Of a stretch of 16,637 bases of DNA, positions 6,952 through 13,439 are shown in pieces. Source of the stretch: CAZDYI01 sp964509765. Lineage in GTDB: Bacteria > Pseudomonadota > Gammaproteobacteria > Tethybacterales > Tethybacteraceae. Numbering within the stretch: position 1 is the first letter of the stretch; each line of letters opens with the position of its first letter. The DNA lies in assembly GCA_964509765.1 (NCBI GenBank), contig CAZDYI010000142.1, positions 1 to 16,637 on the forward strand. Direction: 5' to 3'. A program made the translations under genes and the position numbers. The notes below the pieces were generated by a model, which made no database searches, was not told the DNA's origin, and saw only the letters and a list, made by a program, of their open reading frames with translations.

Positions 6952-7923
6952 ATGGCGGTGTTCACGGAAGCGACGCGGGAAAGCCTTGCTCCCTGGCTCG
7001 GGGAGAGCTACGGACTAGAGCTTTCCGGCGGGCCTGAGCCGATCACCGAGGGCATCGAGAACACCAACTACACCTTCGTCGCCGCCGGCGGCAAGAGGTA
7101 CGTGTTCACCGTCTTCGAGGTGTGGGACCGCGACATGGCCGCCTACTGCCTGTCTCTAGCCGCGCACCTGTCGGCCGCGGGGCATCCCGTCCCGCGCGCC
7201 CTGCCCGCCTCTGACGGCTCCGGGCTGTGCGCGTCGTACTCGGGCAAGCCTGCGGCGGTGGTGGAGTTCGTCGAGGGCGCGGCCAAGCGCAACCCGAGCC
7301 CGGGCGACTGCGGGACGATCGCAGGCCACCTCGCGGGGATGCACCTCTCTGTCGGGGACTTTGCGCCGCGCGCGGCCAACAAGCGGGGCTTCGAGTGGAG
7401 GGAGGGAGTCATCCCGAAGGTCCGCGGGACCCTGTCGGGCGGGGACGCAGAGCTGCTCGACGCGGCCGCGGCGGTCGACAGGGACGTCGCGGGCGAGAAC
7501 CTCCCGGAGGGCGCGTGCCACTGCGACCTGTTCCGCAACAACGTGCTGTGGGCGGGCGACTCCGTCGCCGGGATCATCGACTTCTACTTCGCCGGGCACG
7601 ACCGGCTGTCCTTCGACCTGGCGGTCGCAGCGGTCGACTGGACGATGGACGACCTCGGGGCGCTCAACCGCGAGAGCCTGGTCTCGCTGCTGCGCGGCTA
7701 CCTCGGCCGGCGGCCGATGGGCGAGGCCGAGAGGAGGCGCTTCCCGGACATGATGGCGGTCGCGGCGCTGCGCTTCTGGCTGTCCCGTACCGACGACCAT
7801 GTCAACCCGAGGGAGTCGCTCGAGCTGGTCGAGCACGACCCCTCAGCCTTCCGCCACAGGCTCGCCGCGTGCCTCTCCGGGCGCGGCGAAATCGCGGGGG
7901 CCCTCGACGATGCCCTTTCCTGA
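6952..7923 (+). CDS. thrB: Homoserine kinase, APH-fold type (ThrB)
   Basis: This enzyme phosphorylates L-homoserine to O-phosphohomoserine with ATP, on the path to threonine. The 323 residues align with the Pseudomonas-type ThrB of the aminoglycoside-phosphotransferase fold, not the GHMP-fold ThrB of E. coli. Features: N-terminal MAVFT and ITEGIENTNY (31-40), RYVFTVFE (49-56), the catalytic loop ACHCDLFRNNVLW with His190, Asp192 and Asn197, the metal-binding GIIDFYFAG with Asp210, and RFWLSR near the C-terminus. A member of the same fold with another small-molecule substrate cannot be excluded. No strong Shine-Dalgarno precedes the ATG; a 15-codon ORF ends just upstream. Neither thrA nor thrC is in the window. 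Confidence 0.9.
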   Translation: MAVFTEATRESLAPWLGESYGLELSGGPEPITEGIENTNYTFVAAGGKRYVFTVFEVWDRDMAAYCLSLAAHLSAAGHPVPRALPASDGSGLCASYSGKPAAVVEFVEGAAKRNPSPGDCGTIAGHLAGMHLSVGDFAPRAANKRGFEWREGVIPKVRGTLSGGDAELLDAAAAVDRDVAGENLPEGACHCDLFRNNVLWAGDSVAGIIDFYFAGHDRLSFDLAVAAVDWTMDDLGALNRESLVSLLRGYLGRRPMGEAERRRFPDMMAVAALRFWLSRTDDHVNPRESLELVEHDPSAFRHRLAACLSGRGEIAGALDDALS

Positions 7924-7928
7924 GACAC

Positions 7929-7934
7929 TAGAAT
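7929..7934 (+). promoter_or_regulatory. -10 element TAGAAT of dcd, predicting a leaderless mRNA
   Basis: TAGAAT lies in the 19-base gap between thrB and dcd and ends only 8 bases before the dcd ATG. A start site about 7 bases after a -10 would put the 5' end at or within 3 bases of the ATG. There is no Shine-Dalgarno. A weak TCGACG at 7904-7909 is the only -35 candidate, with a long 19-base spacer. Confidence 0.5.
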
Positions 7935-7942
7935 AGCCGCCC

Positions 7943-8512
7943 ATGCCCGTGATGCCGGACCACTGGATCAGGTCGATGGCCGAGAAGAGCGGCATGATCG
8001 AGCCGTTCTGCGACCGCCAGGTCCGCGGCGACGCGGACGGGCCGAGGGTCCTGTCGTACGGCCTGTCGAGCTACGGCTACGACACCCGCTGCGCGACGAA
8101 CTTCAAGGTGTTCACCAACCTGCAGGCGACGACTGTCGACCCCAAGGCGATCGACCCGCTGTCGATGGTCGACCACGAGGGCGACCACTGCATCATCCCG
8201 CCGAACTCGTTCGTCCTCGCGAGGACCGTCGAGTACTTTCGCATCCCGCGCGACATCATGACGATCTGCCTCGGCAAGTCGACCTACGCGCGCTGCGGGA
8301 TCATCGTCAACGTCACGCCGCTCGAGCCCGAGTGGGAGGGCTTCGTCACGCTCGAGCTGTCGAACACCACCCCGCTGCCGGCGAAGGTCTACGCCAACGA
8401 GGGCATCGCCCAGGTGATCTTCCTCAAGGCGGACTCACCGTGCGAGGTATCCTACGGCGACCGCGGCGGCAAGTACCAGAAGCAGATGGACCTGACGCTG
8501 CCGAAGCTCTGA
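7943..8512 (+). CDS. dcd: dCTP deaminase Dcd
   Basis: Dcd deaminates dCTP to dUTP, the first step of dTTP supply in most gammaproteobacteria. The 189-residue protein aligns from its first residue with the 188-residue Pseudomonas-type Dcd (start MPVMPDHWIRSMAE against MSIKSDKWIRRMAQ), which fixes the start at 7943. Conserved elements: YGYDTRC (44-50), IIPPNSFVLARTVEYFRIPR (84-103), the trimer active-site signature CLGKSTYARCGI (109-120) with Arg117, the catalytic Glu138 in VTLELSN, and the C-terminal lid GGKYQKQ. The promoter sits almost on the ATG. uppP begins one base after its stop codon, so the two form an operon. Confidence 0.97.
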   Translation: MPVMPDHWIRSMAEKSGMIEPFCDRQVRGDADGPRVLSYGLSSYGYDTRCATNFKVFTNLQATTVDPKAIDPLSMVDHEGDHCIIPPNSFVLARTVEYFRIPRDIMTICLGKSTYARCGIIVNVTPLEPEWEGFVTLELSNTTPLPAKVYANEGIAQVIFLKADSPCEVSYGDRGGKYQKQMDLTLPKL

Positions 8513-8513
8513 C

Positions 8514-9320
8514 ATGGGCGCAGGCGACGCGCTCGCTGCGGTCCTGCTCGGGGTGGTCGAGGGCCTGACCGAGTTCCTTCCCGTCTCGTCGACCGGCCAC
8601 CTGATCGTCGCCGCCGACCTCCTCGGCCGCGACGGGCCGGCCACCGACACCTTCATCGTCGTGATCCAGCTCGGGGCGATACTCGCTGTGTGCTGGCACT
8701 ACCGGGCCCGGATCATGCGGATGCTCATGAGCATGGGGTCGCGGCCCACGCTCGAGTTCGCCGGCAAGCTGCTCGTCGCGTTCATGCCCGCGGCGATCGT
8801 CGGCCTCGCCGTGCACTCGGAGATCAAGGAGCACCTGTTCAACCCGCTGACGGTCGCGGGCGCCCTGGTCGCGGGCGGGCTCGCGATCTTCGCGGTCGAG
8901 GCCTACGTCACCGAGGACCGCGTAAGGAGCATGGACGGCATCGGCTGGACCAAGGCGCTCTGGGTCGGGATCGCGCAGGTCCTGGCGCTGTTCCCGGGCG
9001 TGTCGCGCTCGGCGGCGACGATCCTCGGCGCGCGGCTCGTCGGCCTGTCGCGGCCCGCAGCGACCGAGTTCTCGTTCTTCCTCGCGATCCCGGTGATGTT
9101 CGCCGCGGCGTCGTTCGACATGCACCAGGGCTGGGAGGGCATGGCCGACGCAGGCCAGTGGCAGTTCCTAGCGGTCGGCTTCGTGACCGCGTTCTTCAGC
9201 GCGCTTGTCGCGGTGAGGTGGCTGCTGTCGTACGTCGCGACGCGGGACTTCCGCCCCTTCGGCTGGTACAGGATCGCGGCCGGGCTCGCGGTTGGCGCCT
9301 ACGCCCTGCACGCCGGCTGA
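8514..9320 (+). CDS. uppP: Undecaprenyl-diphosphatase UppP (BacA)
   Basis: UppP is an inner-membrane phosphatase that converts undecaprenyl pyrophosphate to undecaprenyl phosphate on the periplasmic side; higher activity can give bacitracin resistance. The 268 residues match BacA/UppP (E. coli 273). The first signature EGLTEFLPVSSTGHL (16-30) carries the catalytic Glu pair (Glu16, Glu20) and Ser26; the second, FPGVSRSAATI (160-170), carries Arg165. Hydrophobic segments follow throughout. The ATG is one base after the dcd stop, with no Shine-Dalgarno, so translation is probably coupled to dcd. The gene ends at 9320 and the convergent pmbA ends at 9321. With the DUF368 gene and murJ it is one of three lipid-carrier cycle genes here. 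Confidence 0.97.
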   Translation: MGAGDALAAVLLGVVEGLTEFLPVSSTGHLIVAADLLGRDGPATDTFIVVIQLGAILAVCWHYRARIMRMLMSMGSRPTLEFAGKLLVAFMPAAIVGLAVHSEIKEHLFNPLTVAGALVAGGLAIFAVEAYVTEDRVRSMDGIGWTKALWVGIAQVLALFPGVSRSAATILGARLVGLSRPAATEFSFFLAIPVMFAAASFDMHQGWEGMADAGQWQFLAVGFVTAFFSALVAVRWLLSYVATRDFRPFGWYRIAAGLAVGAYALHAG

Positions 9321-10679
9321 TCAGCCCTTCGCGCCCCCTGCGACCGACATCGACCCGACGAGGATCGAGCCGCACTCCATCCCCCCGCGCAGAAGGACGT
9401 CGTCGCCGCCGGCGACGATTCCCCTGAGCATGTCCTGCAGCGTACCCGCGATCGTCGCGTCCTTGACGGGATGGGCGATCTCGCCGCCCTCGACCATGAA
9501 TCCGTACGCGCCCGCGGAGTAGTCGCCGGTCACCGGGTTGGCGCCGCCGCCCATCAGCCCGGTGACAAAAAGGCCGCTTCCCATCTCGCCGAGCAGCCCC
9601 TCGAGCGTCATCTCCCGGCAGCCGACCTCGACGTTGCTCGCGCCGCCCTTGTTGCCGGTCGACCTGCTCTTGAGCTTGCGCGCCGAGTAGCAGTCGAGCA
9701 GGTGTGTCTGCAGGACCCCGTCCTTGACGATGTCCTTTTCCGTCGCTGCGACGCCCTCGCCGTCGCAGATCCCGCTTCTCCTGCCCCTTTTCTTCAGCGG
9801 CAGCTCGCGCACCTGGAGATGCGGGGCGGCAACCTGCTTGCCGACCGCGTCGGCGAAACAGCTCAGCCCGCGGAACACCCGGCCGCCGTAGAGGGTCGAC
9901 AGCAGGCTCCGCACGAGCGCGTGCGAAACCCCGGCCTCGAACAGCACCGGCATGGCAGCGGTCCGGACCGGGCGCAGGCCGGCCCTGTCGACCGCCCGCT
10001 TCGCCGCGGTCATCGCGACCTCGAGGTGGTCGCCGAGGTCCGAGGAGTGGGTCCTCGAAATACCCCAGCCCGCGCTCTCCATCGCGCCGTCGATGTCGGC
10101 GACGACCGAGCACGAGTACCCGTGGGACGAGGTTGTCTGCGCGTGCATGAAGCCGAGGCTGTTCGCGATCACGTCGCGCGACTCCGATGTGTCCACCCCC
10201 GCGCCCTCGCTCTTTTCACTGCTCACCCTCCCGTCGTAGCCGCAGCTCTCCTCGGCCATCTCCGTCGCGAGCCGCACCATCTCGTCGACCGACGGCCGCC
10301 ACGGGTCGTGGACGTCGAGGTCGGGGCCCGGCGGCTCGGCGAGCTCGGCGGCGGCGGGCAGGCCCTCGCAGTCGTCGTCCTGCATCTCGCGCGCGATCGC
10401 CACCGCCCGGGCGACCGCGGTCTCGACGTCGGCCCGGGAAAGCGAGTTGCACGACGAGGACGCGGCCTTCTGCCCGAGGAACACCTTTACGGCGAAGTCG
10501 ATGCCGTGGCTGAAGGACACCCGCTCGGGACTGCCGGCCCGGACGCATGCGTCGAGGAGGAAGTCCTCGCCGAGGGTCACGGCCGCGGCGTCGGCCCCCT
10601 TTTCCCTGGCAAGCGCAAGCGCGTCGGACGCGACCTGCTTGAGCTCGTCCTCGCTGCGGGCGAAGGAGCAGGCATCCAT
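9321..10679 (-). CDS. pmbA: Metalloprotease-related protein PmbA (TldE)
   Basis: PmbA/TldE forms a heterodimeric protease with TldD that matures peptides such as microcin B17 and helps degrade CcdA; TldE itself lacks the zinc site. The 452 residues match the E. coli length (450) and pattern: SARKLKSRSTGNKGG, EMGSGLFVTGLMGGGANPVTGDYSAGAYGF, VEGGEIAHPVKDATIAG and a C-terminus rich in Gly (MSVAGG). As expected for TldE, no HExxH motif is seen. A second in-frame ATG four codons upstream (10691) is usually the longest choice, but its A and T are the last two bases of a perfect TATAAT, so a transcript from that promoter would begin downstream of it; I therefore use 10679. tldD is not in the window. 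Confidence 0.93.
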   Translation of the reverse strand: MDACSFARSEDELKQVASDALALAREKGADAAAVTLGEDFLLDACVRAGSPERVSFSHGIDFAVKVFLGQKAASSSCNSLSRADVETAVARAVAIAREMQDDDCEGLPAAAELAEPPGPDLDVHDPWRPSVDEMVRLATEMAEESCGYDGRVSSEKSEGAGVDTSESRDVIANSLGFMHAQTTSSHGYSCSVVADIDGAMESAGWGISRTHSSDLGDHLEVAMTAAKRAVDRAGLRPVRTAAMPVLFEAGVSHALVRSLLSTLYGGRVFRGLSCFADAVGKQVAAPHLQVRELPLKKRGRRSGICDGEGVAATEKDIVKDGVLQTHLLDCYSARKLKSRSTGNKGGASNVEVGCREMTLEGLLGEMGSGLFVTGLMGGGANPVTGDYSAGAYGFMVEGGEIAHPVKDATIAGTLQDMLRGIVAGGDDVLLRGGMECGSILVGSMSVAGGAKG

Positions 10680-10689
10680 GTCCGCAGGC

Positions 10690-10695
10690 ATTATA
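10690..10695 (-). promoter_or_regulatory. -10 element TATAAT of pmbA
   Basis: A perfect TATAAT on the minus strand ends 10 bases before the ATG at 10679. The alternative ATG at 10691 overlaps the hexamer itself. The predicted leader is 3-5 bases. No good -35 is evident. Confidence 0.55.
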
Positions 10696-10716
10696 GGCTC
10701 GCGGGCGGCTTTCGGA

Positions 10717-10722
10717 CATAAT
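10717..10722 (+). promoter_or_regulatory. -10 element CATAAT of the Gate-domain gene
   Basis: CATAAT ends 13 bases before the ATG at 10736, predicting a leader of about 6-8 bases. It is divergent from the pmbA -10 21 bases away. No Shine-Dalgarno precedes the ATG and no -35 is evident. Confidence 0.45.
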
Positions 10723-10735
10723 CCGGCCCTTACCC

Positions 10736-11782
10736 ATGGCTAGGACGGACGGCAAGGGGGCGCCCGCGCGCGAGGGGCCGGCGCGCGCGCTCCTGCGCGC
10801 CCTGGTCCTGACCGCGCGCGAGTCCGTGCCCGCGTTCCTGTTCGTGTTCAAGGTCTCCTTCCCGCTGATGCTCGCCATCCGCGCGGTCGAGGACCACTAC
10901 CCGCTCGTCGAGACCCTCGGCGGAGCGCTCGGGCCGCTGATGGGAGTCGTCGGCCTGCCCGGCGAGACGGGCATACCGTGGGCGGCCGCGATCCTGGTCC
11001 AGCCGTACGCCGCGTACGCCCTGCTCACCGAGCAGTGGGAGCGGCTGGAGCTGACCGTCGCCCAGGCGACCGTCTTCGGCATACTGGTGCTCGAGGTTCA
11101 CGCGATCGTGATCGAGGCCCGGATCGCGCAGCTGCTCGGCTGCCGGGCGTGGTTCACCTGCGCGCTGCGCTTCGGCGCCGCGCTCGCGCAGGGGGCGCTG
11201 TTCATCGCGGTCTGCAACGGCCTCGGCTGGCTGCAGCAGCCGGCCGACGTGCTGGTCCTGGAGCCTGCCGGCGGCGACGGCGGCTGGGGCGACTGGCTTG
11301 CGGCGCAGCTGCGCACCTGGGTGTTCTTCGCCGCGGTTCTCTACTGCCTGAACCTGTTCATGAGGGCGATGAGGTTCCTGCACGTCGAGCGGGTGTTCGT
11401 CTGGGCGCTCGGGCCGGTCATGGGGCTGATGGGCATCCACCGCTCGGCCTCGATGGTCGGGGTGATCGGCCTGGTCCTCGGGCTGAGCTTCGGCGCGGCG
11501 CTGCTGATGGCCGAGGCGCAGTCGGGCAGGGTCCCGCGCCGGGACATCTTCCTGAGCGTCTGCCTGCTTGGCATCTGCCACTCGGTTCTGGAGGACACGC
11601 TGCTCACTGCGCTCTTCGGCGCGCACGTCGCGGGCGTGCTGCTGCTTCGCGTGGCGTTCGCGCTCGCGCTGGTCTCCGCGCTCTCGAGGGCGCTCGCTCG
11701 GTTTTCCGACGGGGAGCTCGAGCGCTGGGTGATGACAAGGCCCAAGGACCCCGCGCGCGCCGCTGCGGAAGGCGGCGGCTGA
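10736..11782 (+). CDS. Nucleoside-recognition (Gate) domain membrane protein, function unknown
   Basis: A 348-residue multi-pass membrane protein of the Gate (nucleoside recognition) superfamily, which also includes SpmA/SpmB, YjiH and part of FeoB. It has two related halves. The first has LGPLMGVVGLPGETGIPWAAAI (about 75-96). The second has LGPVMGLMGIHRSASMVGVI (about 235-254) and a later CHSVLEDT (281-288) with polar residues in an otherwise hydrophobic helix. This duplicated layout suggests two inverted transport-like repeats around a central site. The first 25 residues are basic and polar and the last 40 carry a charged cytoplasmic-looking tail. The transported or bound ligand is unknown; no partner gene is adjacent. 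It has its own short-leader promoter and is followed by leuC after 61 bases. Confidence 0.8.
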   Translation: MARTDGKGAPAREGPARALLRALVLTARESVPAFLFVFKVSFPLMLAIRAVEDHYPLVETLGGALGPLMGVVGLPGETGIPWAAAILVQPYAAYALLTEQWERLELTVAQATVFGILVLEVHAIVIEARIAQLLGCRAWFTCALRFGAALAQGALFIAVCNGLGWLQQPADVLVLEPAGGDGGWGDWLAAQLRTWVFFAAVLYCLNLFMRAMRFLHVERVFVWALGPVMGLMGIHRSASMVGVIGLVLGLSFGAALLMAEAQSGRVPRRDIFLSVCLLGICHSVLEDTLLTALFGAHVAGVLLLRVAFALALVSALSRALARFSDGELERWVMTRPKDPARAAAEGGG

Positions 11783-11786
11783 CCCT

Positions 11787-11795
11787 TGCTAGAAT
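11787..11795 (+). promoter_or_regulatory. Extended -10 promoter of leuC (TGCTAGAAT)
   Basis: TGC followed by TAGAAT (11790-11795) in the 61-base gap before leuC. It is the only TAGAAT here with the extended -10 TGn, and the only first-gene promoter here with a long leader, about 41 bases to the ATG. No leucine-rich leader peptide or attenuator hairpin is visible in that leader. Confidence 0.55.
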
Positions 11796-11843
11796 AATCA
11801 GGTTAACGAAGCGCGCGCGCAACCGCGGGGACACCCGCCACCG

Positions 11844-13343
11844 ATGGAAAGCAACGGCAGGACGCTACTGGACAAGATCTGGGACCGCCACGTCGTCACG
11901 AGCGACGACAGCGGCCGGGACCTCCTGTACGTCGACCGCCACCTCATGCACGAGGTGACCAGCCCGCAGGCATTCGACGGACTCAGGCAGGCCAACCGCG
12001 ACATCCTCCGCAGGCAGCACATCCTCGCGGTCGCGGACCACAACGTCGCGACCCTGCACCGGGTAAACCAGGCCCCGGGCGAGCGCGGGGCCGGCGCGCG
12101 CACGAGCACGAACTCGATGCGGCGCATCCAGAGCGGCAGGGACTCTGCGCTGCAGATGAGCACACTCGCCGACAACTGCAACGGAAACAACATCCGCTAC
12201 TTCTCGCCGGAGTCGCGGCACGCAGGGATCGTCCACGTCGTCGGCCCCGAGCAGGGCTTCGTCCTGCCGGGGATGACCGTCGTCTGCGGCGACTCGCACA
12301 CCAGCACCAACGGCGCGCTCGGCTGCCTTGCGTTCGGCATCGGCACGACCGAGGTCGAGCACGTCATGGCCACCCAGGCGATCTGGCAGAAGAAGCCCAA
12401 GGTGATGCGCATCCGCATCTCGGGCAGCCTGCCCGAGAACACCTTCGCCAAGGACGTCATCCTCAGCGTCATACGCGAGATCAAGATCCACGGCGCGACC
12501 GGGCACTCGATCGAGTTCGCAGGCCCGCTCGTCGAGTCCATCCCGATGGACGGCAGGTTCACGATCTGCAACATGTCGATCGAGGCCGGCGCGAAGAGCG
12601 GCATGATGGCCGTCGACGACGCGACCATCGAGTTTCTGCGCGGCAGGCCGCTCGCCCCGCGCGGCGACATGCTCAGGCGGGCCGAGGAGAGCTGGCGGGA
12701 GCTGGTCTCGGACGACGGCGCGAACTTCGACTCCGAGCGCGACTTCGACGTCGGGGGGATGAAGCCCCAGGTCACCTGGGGGACCAAGCCCGACCAGGCG
12801 GTCGACGTCGACGGCAGGGTCCCGGACCCGTCCGAGGAGGGTGACGCGACCAGGCGCGGCGACCACGAGGAGGCCCTGAACTACATGGGACTCGAGCCGG
12901 GAACCAAGGTGACCGACATCGAGATGGACCGGGTGTTCATCGGCTCGTGCACCAACGCGCGCCTGCAGGACATCAGGGACATCGTCAGGTTCGTCTCGGA
13001 CAACGGCAAGGCCGTCGTCCGCAGGAAGGCCCCCGCCGGCGGCGAGTTCAAGGCGATCATCGTCCCGGGGTCCAAGCAGGTGAGCGAGAAGGCCGTCGAC
13101 CTCGGCTACGCGAGGGAGCTCGAGCGCGCCGGCTTCGAGTGGCGCCTGCCGGGGTGCTCGATGTGCCTCGGGATGAACGACGACGTGGTCGGACCGCGCG
13201 AGCGCTGCGCGTCGACCTCGAACAGGAACTTCGAGGGCCGCCAGGGCCACCTGGCGCGCACCCACCTGGTGAGCCCCGTCATGGCCGCCGCGGTTGCGAC
13301 GGTCGGCAGGGGCCGCTTCGTCGACGTCTCGACGCTCAACTGA
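11844..13343 (+). CDS. leuC: 3-isopropylmalate dehydratase large subunit LeuC
   Basis: LeuC with LeuD isomerises 2-isopropylmalate to 3-isopropylmalate in leucine synthesis. It is an aconitase-family [4Fe-4S] enzyme. Hallmarks: LLYVDRHLMHEVTSPQAFDG (27-46), HVVGPEQGFVLPGMTVVCGDSHTSTNGALG, the cluster cysteines Cys369 (IGSCTNAR), Cys438 and Cys441 (PGCSMCLGMN), and the substrate-binding CASTSNRNFEGRQG (455-468). It has 499 residues against 466 in E. coli. Most of the surplus is a basic, Ser/Thr-rich insertion of about 19 residues near positions 80-100, just after DHNVAT, and about 9 residues near 385-400. Both are in frame and the flanking motifs are intact. leuD, usually next, is not here; murJ follows. 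The ATG at 11844 fits the E. coli N-terminus; a GGGGA lies 12 bases before it, too far to be a good Shine-Dalgarno. Confidence 0.96.
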   Translation: MESNGRTLLDKIWDRHVVTSDDSGRDLLYVDRHLMHEVTSPQAFDGLRQANRDILRRQHILAVADHNVATLHRVNQAPGERGAGARTSTNSMRRIQSGRDSALQMSTLADNCNGNNIRYFSPESRHAGIVHVVGPEQGFVLPGMTVVCGDSHTSTNGALGCLAFGIGTTEVEHVMATQAIWQKKPKVMRIRISGSLPENTFAKDVILSVIREIKIHGATGHSIEFAGPLVESIPMDGRFTICNMSIEAGAKSGMMAVDDATIEFLRGRPLAPRGDMLRRAEESWRELVSDDGANFDSERDFDVGGMKPQVTWGTKPDQAVDVDGRVPDPSEEGDATRRGDHEEALNYMGLEPGTKVTDIEMDRVFIGSCTNARLQDIRDIVRFVSDNGKAVVRRKAPAGGEFKAIIVPGSKQVSEKAVDLGYARELERAGFEWRLPGCSMCLGMNDDVVGPRERCASTSNRNFEGRQGHLARTHLVSPVMAAAVATVGRGRFVDVSTLN

Positions 13344-13412
13344 GGCGGAAGACAGCCCCTCGCCGCTGCCCCGTTCCGGAGCCGGCGAAACCGTGAGGAC
13401 GCTGCGGCCCGT

Positions 13413-13428
13413 GGCTGCGGGGGCAGCC
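13413..13428 (+). other. Perfect 6-bp hairpin upstream of murJ
   Basis: GGCTGC, loop GGGG, GCAGCC: a perfect inverted repeat ending 11 bases before the murJ GTG, in the longest gap of the window (96 bases). There is no T-run after it, so it does not look like an intrinsic terminator. It may affect murJ translation or mRNA processing. The rest of the gap shows no clear -10 element. Confidence 0.4.
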
Positions 13429-13439
13429 GGAGCCATGGC

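Noticed and set aside
11783..11843. Leucine attenuator or leader peptide before leuC
   Set aside because: I see no run of Leu codons, no competing hairpins and no T-run in this 61-base region.
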